Below are positions 12,303 to 25,650 of a stretch of 64,000 nucleotides of DNA, one piece after another (positions within the stretch are counted from its first letter, which is position 1; each line of letters starts with the position of its first letter). This stretch comes from Sipunculus nudus (Eukaryota > Annelida > Sipuncula > Golfingiida > Sipunculidae): positions 41,548,362-41,612,361 of the forward strand of contig CM049307.1 of assembly GCA_026874595.1 (NCBI GenBank). Reading direction: 5' to 3'. A program made the translations under genes and the position numbers. The notes under the pieces were generated by a model, which saw nothing but the letters and a program-made list of their open reading frames with translations, did no database searches and had not been told where the DNA came from.

Positions 12303-13012
12303 TATATTCACCTGACTATGTACATCAGACATGTTCACTAGATTAATGTTCATTTGATCATATTTCACTTGACACATTTCTCTAAAATGATCCCTGAAGA
12401 AACACTGGGGAAAAAATTAAATAGCCCAATATCAGACAGAACTAACAAAGTTCGATAGACCAAACTTTTGTATTTGTGACAATATTCACCTGACTATGTA
12501 CATCAGACATGTTACTAGATTAATGTTCATTTGATCATATTTCACTTGACACATTTCTCTAAAATGATCCCTGAAGAAACACTGGGGAAAAAATTAAATA
12601 GCCCAATATCAGACAGAACTAACAAAGTTCGATAGACCAAACTTTTGTATTTGTGACAATATTCACCTGACTATGTACATCAGACATGTTACTAGATTAA
12701 TGTTCATTTGATCATATTTCACTTGACACATTTCTCTAAAATGATCCCTGAAGAAACACTGGGGAAAAAATTAAATAGCCCAATATCAGACATAACTAAC
12801 AAAGTTCGATAGACCAAACTTTTGTATTTGTGACAATATTCACCTGACTATGTACATCAGACATGTTACTAGATTAATGTTCATTTGATCATATTTCACT
12901 TGACATATTTCTCTAAAATGATCCCTGAAGAAACACTGGGGAAAAAATTAAATAGCCCAATATCAGACAGAACTAACAAAGTTCGATAGACCAAACTTTT
13001 TAACTTGTGACA
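12303..13012 (+). repeat. Four-copy 177 bp tandem array
   Basis: Four units begin with 'atattcacctgactatgtac' near 12304, 12482, 12659 and 12836. By eye the units differ at only a few positions (for example one c lost in 'gttcactag' after unit 1, and cagaact versus cataact). The near identity implies recent expansion or homogenisation. No conserved open frame. Confidence 0.85.
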
Positions 13013-13015
13013 ATA

Positions 13016-13860
13016 TTTTGTAGTCAATATTCCCCTGCGTAATAAGGATATGTTAAAAAAAATTTACAAGAGCTCTTTCATAACATTTAAATCCAAAGCA
13101 TTAAACATTTTAGCTAACACCGAAATCAGTCGCGAAAATCTTGCAACAGTTACGGACTGAATTTCTTGTGTCTTAATGTTTGGTGCTTTGCTTCATTTAG
13201 TGGTTTTAATAAGACATTCCTGTCCATGAAATTTCCATTTCAGCTTATCTTGCAGCTCTGATATGGCATTCCACAGTCTGATAATTCTGTATCTGTATTT
13301 TCTACTGTAGGTCTGGGGGAAATAGCCATGAGGTATTCCTGTCAAAACTATGGTCCATTTATACTTCCAGGAAAAGATGTATGCATCTCTAAAGCATAAG
13401 TTTTTGAGAGACTAATACTTCTCAGACAGGAAACAATATCATGAAATTCTCATCCTGTCTCCATAAAGACAGAGAATAAAATTTACTTAATATTGCCAGA
13501 CACACAACCATAAATAAACCTTCCCAGAACAGATAACTTCATTTTACTGCTTCTCCTCAAGCACCATGACCAGCAAATATTTGTGACTGTGACAGGGTAC
13601 AAGTACTGTTGGAGTTTTGTTCTTTCCAAATGTGACAAATCCTTTAAAATAAACTGCTGCAGGAAATGCAAATTGTCTTCAATTCCTTCCCTTCAGTGTT
13701 ACCTGCTATGCTTTTGAATACTTTCATTTGAAATATGTTGAGCTACATAAAGATGTACATGAGAACAATGAATATCCTTGTAATGATGAAGTGCATACTG
13801 CAGTGATGCTTCATTCACCTGTAAAACAATTGCCAGAATTTTCCCCATTTCCCCATAACT
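13016..13860. other. Non-coding stretch
   Basis: No gene or clear repeat recognised. Confidence 0.45.
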
Positions 13861-13864
13861 TCTC

Positions 13865-14140
13865 ATTTATTTCAATGTTTGCTGTTTGTCTTTATATTTC
13901 AATGTTTGTTGTTTATCTTTTATTTTAATGCTTGCTGCTTATCTTTAATTCAATGTTTGTTGTTTGTCTTTTTATTTTAATGATTGCTGTTTCTCTTTTT
14001 ATGTCAATGTTTGCTGTTATTTTTTATTTCAATGTGTGCTGTTTATTTCAATGTTTCCTGTTTGTCTTTTTATTTCAATGTTTGCTGTTTGTCTCCTTAT
14101 TTCAATGTTTGCTGTCTATCTTTCATTTTAATATTTGCGG
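13865..14140 (+). repeat. 27 bp tandem repeat, about ten units
   Basis: Units like 'tttcaatgtttgctgtttgtc' plus a short T-rich spacer repeat about ten times with variation. The repeat makes low-complexity F/N/V/C/L open frames in two phases; these are not taken as proteins. Confidence 0.7.
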
Positions 14141-15270
14141 TCCTTCTATTTCTAAGTCACAACTTATTTGCACATTTTCTTTTCCCATGTGTATTTAAAA
14201 CAATGTCAATTTGGGCTACACTCCTGATACACATAAAAAAAACCATGCTCTATATGCCTGGAGAGAAAACACCGCACAGGCCTTTTATCAGGGTGGACCA
14301 TTGATACAGTTTGTCATTACTCACAACACTAGGTCTGTGCATCTATTTAACCGCAAAACCTGCACAAGTTCAACAGGTGCAAACCATACTTTGAGAAATA
14401 TGACATGATAGAAAAATCAAATTTGCATCAATGTTTAGACAAGCGTAAACCATGGCAGTGTTCCAATAATTCCCTGAAGGATTAGCCCCAAATCAATGTC
14501 CCTGATCTGGTAAAGAGATGTTGATGAGTTAACAGAACATGAACACCCTTGCCAGGGGAGGAGGTTCATAAGGGTAACAGAGGGCAAATATACCACCTGC
14601 AGTGCTGGTACCCTTGCTTGTCCTAAAGTCTATAAAACCTACAGTATTAGCAGTGCTCAGTGGTCAAGCACATGACAGTCACACAGAGCAGACACTCACT
14701 TAAGGTTTCAAGAGAAGAGGGACCCACAGGAGGACCTGTCTTTTTCCAAAGCCATATCAATAACACTGCCCTCCGTTTAGGTTTCTGGGAGAATTTTCAA
14801 AGGCTGCCTGGGTTGATGGAAATATTTCAGACTAAATGATGGATGTCAGCAGATCTGAGGCACGTCCAACACGGTGTGTAACAACAAACACCTCTTTTGA
14901 TCAGCTGGCTTGATGGATTGTCAACTTGTTAATGTTTTCTTACTTTGATAGCTTCCTAGCACTCAGTCTTTTCAAAGAGATCACTCAGTGCCTCTAGTTG
15001 ACTCGCTGGGCTGTTTGATAGAAGTGTGATATATTATTTATTTAACATTAGTGTAACACATCAAATGCAAGTTTTTCTGCTGTAAAGTTTATCCACACAA
15101 ATATCATGTTATAATAAATTACATGATTTGGTCTATTTAATCTGAACCAATTTGGGACTGAACAGAGTCAGTTACTGAGACACATATGGAGTGATCATTT
15201 TACAAGTCCAAACCCTGATCTGGATCTGTGCAAATTATATAGCATGGTTCCACAAGAACAGAAAATAAAT
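14141..15270. other. Non-coding stretch
   Basis: No gene or repeat recognised. It is slightly richer in G+C around 14550-14830, but no exon with splice sites was found. Confidence 0.45.
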
Positions 15271-15271
15271 A

Positions 15272-16121
15272 CAGTGAAACGTCAAATTTACGAACACCAG
15301 CAGGACCTTGATAAAGTGGTCACATTTTTGAGGTGGTTGTCTTATCAACGTCTGATATTAAGAGCTCACAAGAGCACTGCAAACATGCATAATACCCCCG
15401 TCGTGTATCTGGTGACCGCTGACCTCATTAAATATGCGTGAATTTTTATGAGAAGTATAATGAGTTTCATGAAAATCCACAGGATTTTCTGTAAGTCACC
15501 AAAGTGCCTCGAAAGGGACTCATTAAATATGCATGGATTTTGCCAGAAATCAAACTTAAGTGATGTATTTTATTGATGAACAATTCTATTGAGTTTTATT
15601 AAAATCCTTCATTTTCTTCATAAGTAATCAGGGCGACACAACAAAGCAGTCTGATGACCTTATTAAATATGCGTGGATGCCTCCAAAGTGCGGTGACCTC
15701 TGACCTCATTAAATAGGCATGGATTTTGCTGGAAATCAAACAATTTCATTGATTAACATTTCTGATGAGTTTTATCAAAAGCCTTCATATTCTTCTTAAA
15801 TTACTGTGGTGACACCACAAAGTAGCCTAGTGACCTGTGACCTTATCAAATATGTGTGGATGTTGCCCACAGTCCAAAAACCGGGCAAGATAATCTGTTG
15901 GTAAGTAGTTATGATAAGTTTTGTGAAAATCTATCAAAGCCTGAGTAAGTTATCAAGGCGACAATAAAAGTTAAATTAAGGACAGATGGAAGGACAAACT
16001 ATATACCATAATACTCCCTCCATATGATGGGCATAAAAAAAAAGAATTGGGACCATGAAAAACTTGTTGCTGTTTTGAGGTGGTAGCTTAATGAGGGCTG
16101 GTTGTTAGGTGAGGTTTACTG
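15272..16121 (+). mobile_element. Possible pogo/Tigger-like non-autonomous element with internal tandem units
   Basis: The left end CAGTGAAACGTC follows TA. The right end, read on the minus strand, is CAGTAAACCTCACC. These resemble the CAGTGAAACCTC-type termini of pogo/Tigger elements. Between them, 'attaaatatgcgtggat' and variants recur near 15423, 15521, 15662, 15707 and 15846, and the array closes with 'ggacagatggaaggacaaact'. The right flank reads CA and not TA, so the target duplication is not intact. No transposase is encoded. Confidence 0.35.
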
Positions 16122-16928
16122 CATAATTCCCGTTGCTCATTCATTTGATAGAAATGAAAAAAATTTTAGACTACACATATCTTAAATGTGTGATATTCAT
16201 CCAATACTTTTCCAAATTTTTTAGTTAAAATTTGGGAACCATTGTTATATGTTGATAAATAATAGTAATAAAATATTAGAACTGAGGACAGAGGTTAAAT
16301 TTGATACCTCATTACTGACACCTATGCCCCCAATTCACAAAGAGCAATAGAGTTAACTGTGATTTAACTATGGTCTCGAGTTCTGACACTACCCGTGCGA
16401 CTTTCAGTTCTAACACATACATACACATACATCTCTAAAGTCTCCAGAAAGAACCCTCTTTGATGTTAACAATACCAAGGCTAAAAAAATGAATGGAGGA
16501 GAGGGGGGAGGAATAATTGTAAGACAGTGGGCGTAAATCTGCAGCAACGTGCGCCATAGACAGGAAAGAAAATTGGCGAAAGCTTATTGTCAGCTAATGT
16601 GGCCTGGTTAAAGACTTCCTGTCTCAGCAACTCCACATAGTAAAAAATATCTGTCTGCATGTTAGTACACTACACCAGCTGCCGGGGATGCAGGAAGGTA
16701 GGTGGTTATCTCAGGGAAGATGCTCATATCTCTACAGCCTTACCTCTCAGGCTTTTGAAATCTCACTGACCTTTCACTGATGGACTTGCCAACTCGGCAT
16801 TAAATGAAATATGCATATATATATGTGTGCGTGTGTAACTGGAATGTTACTTCAATTTCAAGCCAAAGTGCTCAATAATATTGTAGTTACATTACAAACC
16901 ATTTCACTACAACTATACAACTATACAT
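16122..16928. other. Non-coding stretch
   Basis: No gene or repeat recognised. Confidence 0.45.
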
Positions 16929-16930
16929 AA

Positions 16931-17010
16931 AAATATATATATATATTAATGTGTATATATATATAGAGAGAGAGAGAGAGCAAGAGAGAGAGAGAGAAAG
17001 AGAGAAAGAC
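16931..17010 (+). repeat. Compound (TA)n-(GA)n microsatellite
   Basis: Runs of TA dinucleotides, interrupted once, pass into GA dinucleotides with a few AAG interruptions. Confidence 0.9.
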
Positions 17011-19734
17011 AAATTTTGTTGCTTTTTAAGATCAAATCTATGAATCAAAAGCAGAATAAAAAATATGATCAGTTACAGAATTTGTTAATTAATGTTTGGC
17101 CTTAGTTTCCTCTCACTCATATGTTTGTTATATTTGGCTGGCCCCAGGTTAAGTGATCATTGTTTTGACATGGATGTAGCTTTCACTGTCAAGGTGTCAG
17201 TCACACCATTTTGCTTCCAAAAATGGCAAAAACAGCACTGTTACGTGTGACTCTGAATAAAGTTTTGGGGGCCACTAAGGTGAGATTCCAAGTATCAATA
17301 AAGTGCTTAACTTAAAGTACACACTGACATGCCAAACACTGAAAGGTTTATAAAATGTTCGAACATGAATCAATAATGAAACTGCTCTTTTGCATACAAC
17401 TAATTACTGTTTATGTCTGCAAGTCATGCTCACACCATACTGAGAAACATAGGGTATGATACTCATGTCTTAAAATATTTATGGAATTATAAATTATAAG
17501 TTGTAAGCAATGTGTTATTTATGAATATCTGTTTATTTTCTTAATTTATAAAATTTCACAAGCAGAATACCCAAAAGAATTAGCCTGCTGCCAACTTGAG
17601 CCAAGAGGATTTCAGATCTGATTGTTAATTAAAGGACATTTTACAAACCTTATGGATCATACACCAATGTATATCTTCATATTAAAGTTTCTTCTTACAG
17701 AAGAACTGTTTGAAAAATGATCAACCAGTCCTGAACTCAAAACTGATGGTTCACTTAGGCACTGTAAAGCTCTTTAACGATCTCGCACCATTAAACAGAA
17801 GCCCTGGGGAAACTTTAAACACAACTCGTTTCCATGGAAACAATACCACATAGCACATGTTCCTACTTAGTTTATCAGCCCAATGAGACTGGCTGTATCA
17901 TGGTTGCTATAACACAACATTGTACAAGACAATCCCCCCATGTATAACACCCCCCATTCCCGGTTCAAAGACCATGTTGGTACCAACCTGCTGTGGAAAC
18001 GGACCCGGCTATCGCCATAAAAACACACTTAGATATATCTAGAGGTTTTTTCTACACCCAGGTGGTAGCAATGTGTTCATCCCTCGGACAGTAAACCAAC
18101 AAACCCATCTGAGTCGGATTCAGGGATTTGTTTTTCTACTCTGTTCTGTTGACTTACTGGCGCGGCGTGAATGTTAAATGGCCAATCTGATGATAAGAAA
18201 GGCATCACTTAGTGTTCTGGTAAAGATCATCGGAGCCAAGAAACTCTTGTTAAAAACAAGGAAACTAATGCTATGAGTTTTCTTTTACCCAAACTACAGT
18301 TTTCTCAGTAACTGCTGGCAGATCACAAATCATGACATGAAAACTTTTGGGTCTCGACAAGAGTGATAAAAATACAAACTGATCAGGCTTTTGCTGAGAC
18401 TAACTTACAACTTCAGGACCTTTTCAACAAGATGATTACAGTATCTTACATGTTGCCATGGCAATTAGTAATCAGACATATTGTGGCAATTAGATTTACT
18501 TTGGTTTGAGGCAGCACTTGCAGTACATTAAAGAAATTACAGTATTTATATAATTTCATCAGATCTCATTTACAGGAAGGTCAGATATCTGCAAGATGAT
18601 TATTTCATTAACAAAATAAATCATAAAACTATTTACTGTCAATTGTCAGTCCTTTCATATTGTATAAAAAAAATACATGTTCAGCAGTTAAGAATTAGAT
18701 CATGTCACAAAGTTCATATAATAAATATTTTGAATGGTTTCATGGCTAATTAATATATATCAACATTAAATGACAATGGAAAAATGCAGATTATAAATAA
18801 TCAGTGATACATGCATTTCTGAATGAAAGTAAAACCTATAGATACTGACAACCATACCATACTGGAATCCATTAAGGACTTAATGGACTGGCTCCATCTT
18901 TATACAACACAATGTTCATATTTAAAGTCTGACAAGTTGAACTCCTAAATGATTTGAACTGTGTTGACCTGACAAGCAAACACTATTTACTATAAAGAAA
19001 GTCCACAGAGGATATATATCCCTGTTGCTGTTTTGTTAATTGCGGTTAACAATGAGAGAAGATAAAGGTAAGATTTTCACGTCAGTCCATCAGTCAGTCT
19101 GGCTCCTTGGCTTTTGATTAACTTTTGAGGATATGCGAGTCTTAAAAACAATAAGTAATTGTTTCAATGGTGAGTAAAATTGAGGATACATCCAGATAAA
19201 GATCTTGACTCAGGAATAAGTTTTATTTGTTTGTATATCAGGCTAATTTTAATCAAACTAACATCAACAGCATCTTTTGAGGTAGTGCCAATCTAGGCAA
19301 TGAAGAGCTGGACAGATTTCAAAGGTGATCTGGTTAAAGATGTGATGCTTGCAGAGGTATGACCTCTCTAGTTGCTTGCTTACTATATGAGCCATTTCCG
19401 CCCTCTGACAATAGAGTCTATGGCCAGAGTACTAAGTGTCAGAGTGACTTTACATCTTGCATTAAGGACCACACTGTAAAGCTCCATGAGGATGCAAATA
19501 TTTTCATCATTTTTGATGACACACCTTGGCCTAAAAATACTCTGTCACTTGACATTAATCAGACAAATCACTAGCTTTTATAGAATACTTTCTTACAAAA
19601 CCTACCATGTGCAAGACAAAATCTTGTAAATCTTTTAACTCAGCATATTGTTAAATTAAACTGCATATTTGTTAAATTTCTGACCACATGAATAAAAGCA
19701 TGGCTCGCACAAGTTACTGGACGATAGCTAACTT
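17011..19734. other. Non-coding stretch
   Basis: No gene recognised. A G+C-richer patch at about 17930-18180 has no open frame with splice sites that I could defend. Confidence 0.45.
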
Positions 19735-19945
19735 GTACATGATACAGGAAATGACCTGTTACACAGAGACAGATTTTCAGTTTGGTTTGTGAGTTCACAT
19801 GTATTTTGTGTATTAATCCAACATTTGCAGCCTAATGTTAAGATTATCATCTGATTGTCACCATGATATAAATGCAACAGGATGAATGACCATTGCAGTT
19901 CATTCCCTAATATGGCTTGTGTCATGACTAAATTTAGGATAACCA
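19735..19945 (+). repeat. Dispersed repeat family E, copy 2
   Basis: Same family and orientation as 6367-6610. The two copies differ by many substitutions and small indels, so neither is recent. Confidence 0.6.
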
Positions 19946-21143
19946 GCCAAATGTTAATGCCTATGAGTCATGTATTCACGGCTACTCTCTTACATGAGCA
20001 TGATAATCAACCATGGCAGTCCTAAAAGAGTATCCCAATAGTAACCTGATACAGGGTCTTAAAGAAATGTATGCTGATCTGCTGTGAAAAAGCAATGCTG
20101 TTAGCAATGTTGTAACAAAGTGTCAGCATTGAAGGACTCCATGTAAAGCAAATAATATAAAGAGTCAAGGACTTGTGCAATCTCACTCAAGAAGTGAGGT
20201 ATCTAAAACAGAGAATTCCTCAGATCACCGGAAGCACAGTAAATTCTTCTGCAGAAATTAGCTCTTTATTGCCTTTTTCTTCACTCCCAATCAAATCAGT
20301 TTAAATGATTTCCTTATTGTTTAAAGGAACACAAAGAGCTTGGTCTCTTTTGTTTCCCCTGTAAGACCAAATCCATTAGGCTAATGAGCTATTAACTGAG
20401 AAGAAATTTTAATTTCACTAATGCTGTTTTCAAGAACAAAATTTGATTATCAATGCTTATTTTCAAACACTAGTTTAAATACCTTCTCGTCTGTAGAAAT
20501 TACTACACACCCCAAGGTGATGGTGATATTTAATTTATGAGTCCATTTCATGTTATGGTTGTTGATTCTTAAGTTTGCTTGTATTTACAGTTACCTATAT
20601 ATCTGTAAGAGCTTACAAGCTCACTCGATTCGGTGTGTATGCGTGTGTTTGTGTCTCCTATGATATAAAACATAATGACAGTCATTGCACACAAATTCCC
20701 TCACTGCTCAGAATGGGACTCAGAAGAGTACTCTGCTGCTTAGGGTTTGTGGGCATAGAAATCCTAGTCCCACGATGCACCAGGGCTTCGACATACACCT
20801 GCAGCATGAGTATCAATGATGTAGTGAAGAGGGCAAGGTAGCCCTTTCAAATATGTGGGATAAAAATTGTTACAAATCAAATTACATAAACATGGGTATT
20901 TTTGGGGATAGGACTTGGTAACGACTATTTTTGGTATAAGTTATATTTTTAAGCATGCAGTTGTGAAATGCAGAAAGGTTGTGATTCCTTAAAATGTAAC
21001 AAATTTTGATTTTGAAATTTGACAGCTGATCAAGCAGTCCTGCCCATCCCCACAATTCCTAACAGGAAGAGGTTCATGTTGAGTAGAAATTACCTCTGGC
21101 AAAGGGATGCACAAATTTCATAATATTTTGAAATACCTGCACT

Positions 21144-21144
<1 letters not shown>
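19946..21144. other. Non-coding stretch
   Basis: An 88-codon open frame at 20575-20841 has no recognisable domain. No other feature seen. Confidence 0.45.

Positions 21145-21223
<79 letters not shown>
21145..21223 (+). repeat. Compound (CA)n-(TA)n microsatellite
   Basis: About twenty CA repeats are followed by TA repeats with a single GT interruption. Confidence 0.9.
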
Positions 21224-22139
21224 AAATCATATTACTTATCAACTCTGAACTAAACACACCCACATACACCAGAGAAACGCCCAGGAGTTTATTCCAGTGT
21301 TTTGGATTGCAGTGGAAATTTAATATACCACAGGATCAACCAGGACTTTAGCATTACTTGCAATATCTCTCCTGAACCCTTAATTTTAGAAGGATCAGAA
21401 GATCATTGCTATCTAGAAACTGTGTTGTCTGAATGTACATATTCAATATCAAAATAACAAGACAAAGTTATTTTGTAGGTTTAATTTTAGATACTTTCAT
21501 AGTGAAAGTTTTTTTCCCCTATAATCCACAAATAACGCCATTTGCCCAGATTACTAATGGTAAAATATTTGTGAATTTCAATCAGATAGATTCCTTAACC
21601 GGCAGCACATGCCAAGTTCACATTTTTATTTGTTGAAATTTCCTTTTATTGCCATCTTATGCAGACTGAGTCACATTTGGCTTGTTACTGCAGTATGTGA
21701 CATTTGCCAGAAGGAAACAGTTTGTACTTCAGAGGGTATCTTGAACAGTTTATTTAAACCCACTGTGGAACTATTTTTAGAACTGGGTTTAACATGTGGG
21801 ATACATAAATGAGACCTGGGGATGGTACGTTCTAACAATGTTACTGAGTTACAGAAAAGTTATCATGTAATGAGTTGTTCTTATAAGTTGATAGCAAGTA
21901 TTGGTTATAAGTTACATCCTGCTTGTAGATATAAATGGTAGAACATGTCACTACAGCCGATGGAATTTGGTGAATATACAGATTTTACATGCGGTGCCGT
22001 ATTCTTGTTTGCTACTGATTTTTCAATATATTTTGTATAGAAACATTCTGCTGATCCATTTAAAGTCACTGTATATTTTAATTCTAAAAGTAATATTTTT
22101 TTAAATCTATGATAAAAATTCCATTTCTTGAATTACTCG
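21224..22139. other. Non-coding stretch
   Basis: No gene or clear repeat recognised. Confidence 0.45.
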
Positions 22140-22620
22140 GAAGATTCGAATCATTTTCATTCTGGTAACCTGGGTATTATCATCGTCACATCGTTCGTTG
22201 ACATCGCTCCATGTCACAATTTGCTGATGCGTTTGAAAACATCACTGGTCAACTCAACTAAATATTAAAATAACTGAAGTTACCTTGTCGAGATACGCAC
22301 ATATAGCAAACATGACGCGTGAAAACGAGTGATTTTGAAGTGAAATTAAATGGCCGGTCGAGGTAAGCAAGTTTTTTTCCTCAAGAAAGTGTCCGTGTAC
22401 GCGTGTGGGGAGCCACCTTGTCAAGGTAGCGTTCGCGCAAGGCACACTGGGACGAAATAGGTGGCTGTTCTGTTTACCACCCACCGCGTACAGCCGTTCA
22501 AAATATTCTTAGCAGAACACCAGGGCGTTTCAGCACATGGCGGCACTCAAACTTGATTTTAAAACGATCGTCAGCCATTATGCGACTCTTTACAATGTCA
22601 TGTCACAAATAATCGTTGCT
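22140..22620. promoter_or_regulatory. CpG-rich patch, possible orphan promoter / first exon
   Basis: CpG dinucleotides are frequent here (gacgcgtg, tacgcgtg, gcgttcgcgc, accgcgtac, aacgatcgtc) but rare in the surrounding 10 kb. Candidate starts are ATGGCC at 22351 (+), which runs straight into a consensus donor (CGAG|GTAAGC), ATGGCG at 22538 (+), and ATGGCT near 22581 (-) with A at -3. None leads to a recognisable protein. A promoter with a very short first exon fits; the gene body was not found. Confidence 0.3.
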
Positions 22621-24483
22621 AAATAACGCTGCAAATGAGTTTAAAGTAGGCATTTACTTCAATGTTGCTTGACCATGCCCAACGGGCTGCTGTGTTACAG
22701 TTGGGGTGTTTTAAAAGTATTATTTGGTGACAATTACCAAGATTTTTTATAACAAGTTATATATCGCACGAAAGATATACATGTCAAGGTTCTACATATA
22801 AGTTTTTATATGTATACCACGAGCCGTGATTAAGTTCCTGCAGGTTGAAAATCTGCATTCTCAGCAGTATTAGCTATCATGTCGCCCCCTGAACGCTACT
22901 GCGTGATGGTGCGTAATAGTGGATAGTATTCAGGCTTTTTGCTTCAATAAATGTACATATAAACCTCAATTCAGTGTTCATACTATGGTCTTTTACATGC
23001 AAAGAAGCGTGTTGATGCATACAAGAATCGTTTTGCGTAACCACCATTCAAACGAAACGATCGTTCGGGGAATCTTTCTTTTTCTGATAAATGCCTGCCA
23101 ATCCATGTGCAAAAGTCGTTAGGGACAAAATATCTATATTGTCCCTATCTAGAGCGTTAAATATGTTTAATTTACGTAATCTGCCAACATATTTAACCTC
23201 TGTAATTAATACTTTTTTATTCTAGTCTTCATTAAAGCAGCTATGTCGTGATTTATTTTGCTACGTGCAACTAATTATCTTACCCATCAGGCCAGAGACG
23301 GAGTCGGGTGCGGCCTTTAAGGGGGGTTTTGGGTATTTGGACCTCAGCGGGAGCTCCTTTAAGAGACGTTGCAAACTCAGGGTGCAGCTATAAATAGACG
23401 TGCGGCCATAAAAAAAAGATTTACGGTAATGGTTCTTAGAGTACCTGTGAATGGTGGGGAAGAAGGGTGTCCAGGAAGCCCTTCAAACCAAAAAATGCAT
23501 TTTAATAATATGCTTCTACAAATTGTCAGGCATTTAGGCTTTTAACCTCTCTCATTTAACTGTTAAATTTTTGTAAACTGCAGGTATACTTTACACCACT
23601 CCACTTAACCTATGAAAGTAAGGATCACTACCTTTATATAACCTGAACTAATTTGCTGTCAAACACAAAAGAAGTTTCATCTGAAATGTCACTCACAGAT
23701 GAGGGAGTTGCTTTTCCATCATCAATTACCAGCTGTCTTGCAGTTATTATTGATTATTTGCAAGACTGGGTAGAAAGAATTTATACATTAAAAGTTCATC
23801 CTCAAGGATGCCTAGCTGTGCTGACACTGAGTTATACTTAAAATACTCCCCAGGCAAAGATAATAACAGGTTTAACCATGGCATGAAGGGTAACTTTTGA
23901 CATTTTGAATGCACAAACTCTCAGGTGCACTAACTTGCCTGTATTTATAAAATATATAGATACTGAAAAATTAAAGAAGTTTCTTGGGGTTTTAATGGGA
24001 CTTACACACATACTGTCACCTGGAAGTCTGTTGAGTGAGAACTCAGATATCAAAGGTATGAAAGGCAGCCTAACACACCTGAACACTGTCATTTTCTACC
24101 TGGTTTACCTGCATCTTATGTCTCTGATACTAACTACCCCAGTATTACTGTAGCATTGCCAAAGATCTGTGTATTTTCTCTGATGTGTGTTTAATTACTT
24201 CAACCATTCATAACATTCTGCAAAAGATTTTCCTACTTTGTCAAAGAAATGCCCATCCTGACCTTGTGCATGATGTCTCATCTGTTATCATCATGGGGTC
24301 AAATTCATACATCTTTAAACTGTCTGGCACCTTTTAAACCTGTAACTGCATTGCTAAATGTATCCTCATGCTTATCTGAGACTGACTTTTAGAACTCCCT
24401 GGTTTGGTTTAATTTTTCAGAGGTCACACACTGCATATTTATTTTCAATTAACATAAAGCAAACCATCTCAGAAGTAATTGTA
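22621..24483. other. Non-coding stretch
   Basis: No gene recognised. A perfect TATAAATA box lies at about 23388-23396, in a short G+C-rich segment (23290-23410) with no clear open frame downstream. Confidence 0.4.
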
Positions 24484-25650
24484 TCCGCCAAAACAGAGTT
24501 TTGCGAATACTATGTTTTCAGCCCACCGCCGCGGCATAGGTGTCCGGAGAACTCCTCTGTAACCGCTGGGTGGAATTTTATGAAACCCAGGATTATGTTT
24601 GGGTCACATGTGAACTGCTGCGCCCCGATTTTGTTTTGACCTCTGATCTTTCCTCTGCGCTCTGCGTCCGTTTGTGCGTTTGTTTCCACACATAAACCCA
24701 CATATCTCCGGAACGGTTTGACCAATCAGGAAAATTTTTTTGCACAAATGTAGCCCTTGGAGAGCTTTATAACATACACAAAAAATGGTGGCCCCACCTG
24801 CAACGATGTTTGCAAAGTGTCCATCTGTTCGTCTGCCTTGGGTTAAAATCACTCATATCTCTGCAGTGGTTTGACTAATTAACCTGAAATTTGGCATGCG
24901 TATACATCCTGGATAGCTTTTCTGATTTTATGACAGGTGGCGCCACCTACATTCACTTTACGCTGCAGACATCCAAGCTCATATCTCGGGAACCGTTTGA
25001 CCAATTGGGCCAAAATTTTGCATGTGTATAGATCTCACATAGCTCTTCATCATAAGCAAAACTGGTGGCGCCACCTGCAGCCATTTTTGCACAGCTCCTG
25101 TCTGTTTGTCTGCCATTGGATAAAATCACTCATATCTCGGCAGTGGTTTGACATATCTGCCTAAAATTTTGCAGGTTTATACATCCCCAACAGCTCTCTT
25201 GATTTTATGACAGGTGGCGCCACCTACATTCTAGTTTATGCAGCAGATATCCAAGCTCATATCTTGGGAACCATTTGACCAACTGGGCCAAAGTTTTGCA
25301 TGTGTATAGTTCTCACATAGCTCTTTATCATACGCAAAACTGGTGGCGCCACCTGTTACCATTTTTGCACAGCGTCCATCTGTTTGTCTGCCAAGGGCAA
25401 AAATCACTCATATACATGTAGTGGTTTGACTTATCTGCCTTAAATTTTGCATATGTATACAACTTGGACGGCTTTCTGGATTTTGTGGTAGGTGGCGCAA
25501 CCTACATACACAATTTGGCTGCAGACATCCATGCTAATATGCAACACTTCACTCTATTTCCCCTTGCCACTCAATCCATGCCTCACTTCACCCGTTCCAC
25601 TCTGATTTAGGCGGATACATGTAGTCGCTTGTCGACTACCCGTATTCTAG
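24484..25650 (+). mobile_element. Family A non-autonomous Helitron, copy A2 (complete)
   Basis: The copy starts TCCGCC directly after A (24483). It ends with a hairpin (GTAGTCG, loop CTTGT, CGACTAC, at 25621-25639), seven bases, then CTAG before T. These are textbook Helitron ends. The 5' end also folds (GTATCCGCCAAAAC against GTTTTGCGAATAC). The core carries four GGTGGCGCCACC palindromes (24936, 25064, 25213, 25342) in two alternating half-units. It encodes neither Rep nor helicase, so it would depend on an autonomous relative in trans. Confidence 0.75.

Noticed and set aside
13984-14304. 106-codon cysteine- and phenylalanine-rich open frame
   Set aside because: Produced by the 27 bp tandem repeat; a second phase is also open over the same bases.
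24604-25164. Open frames of 71-82 codons across family A copies (also near 47311-48405, 58999-59876, 63235-63966)
   Set aside because: The same peptide phrases recur on both strands in every copy and follow the repeat unit. They are by-products of the tandem core, not genes.
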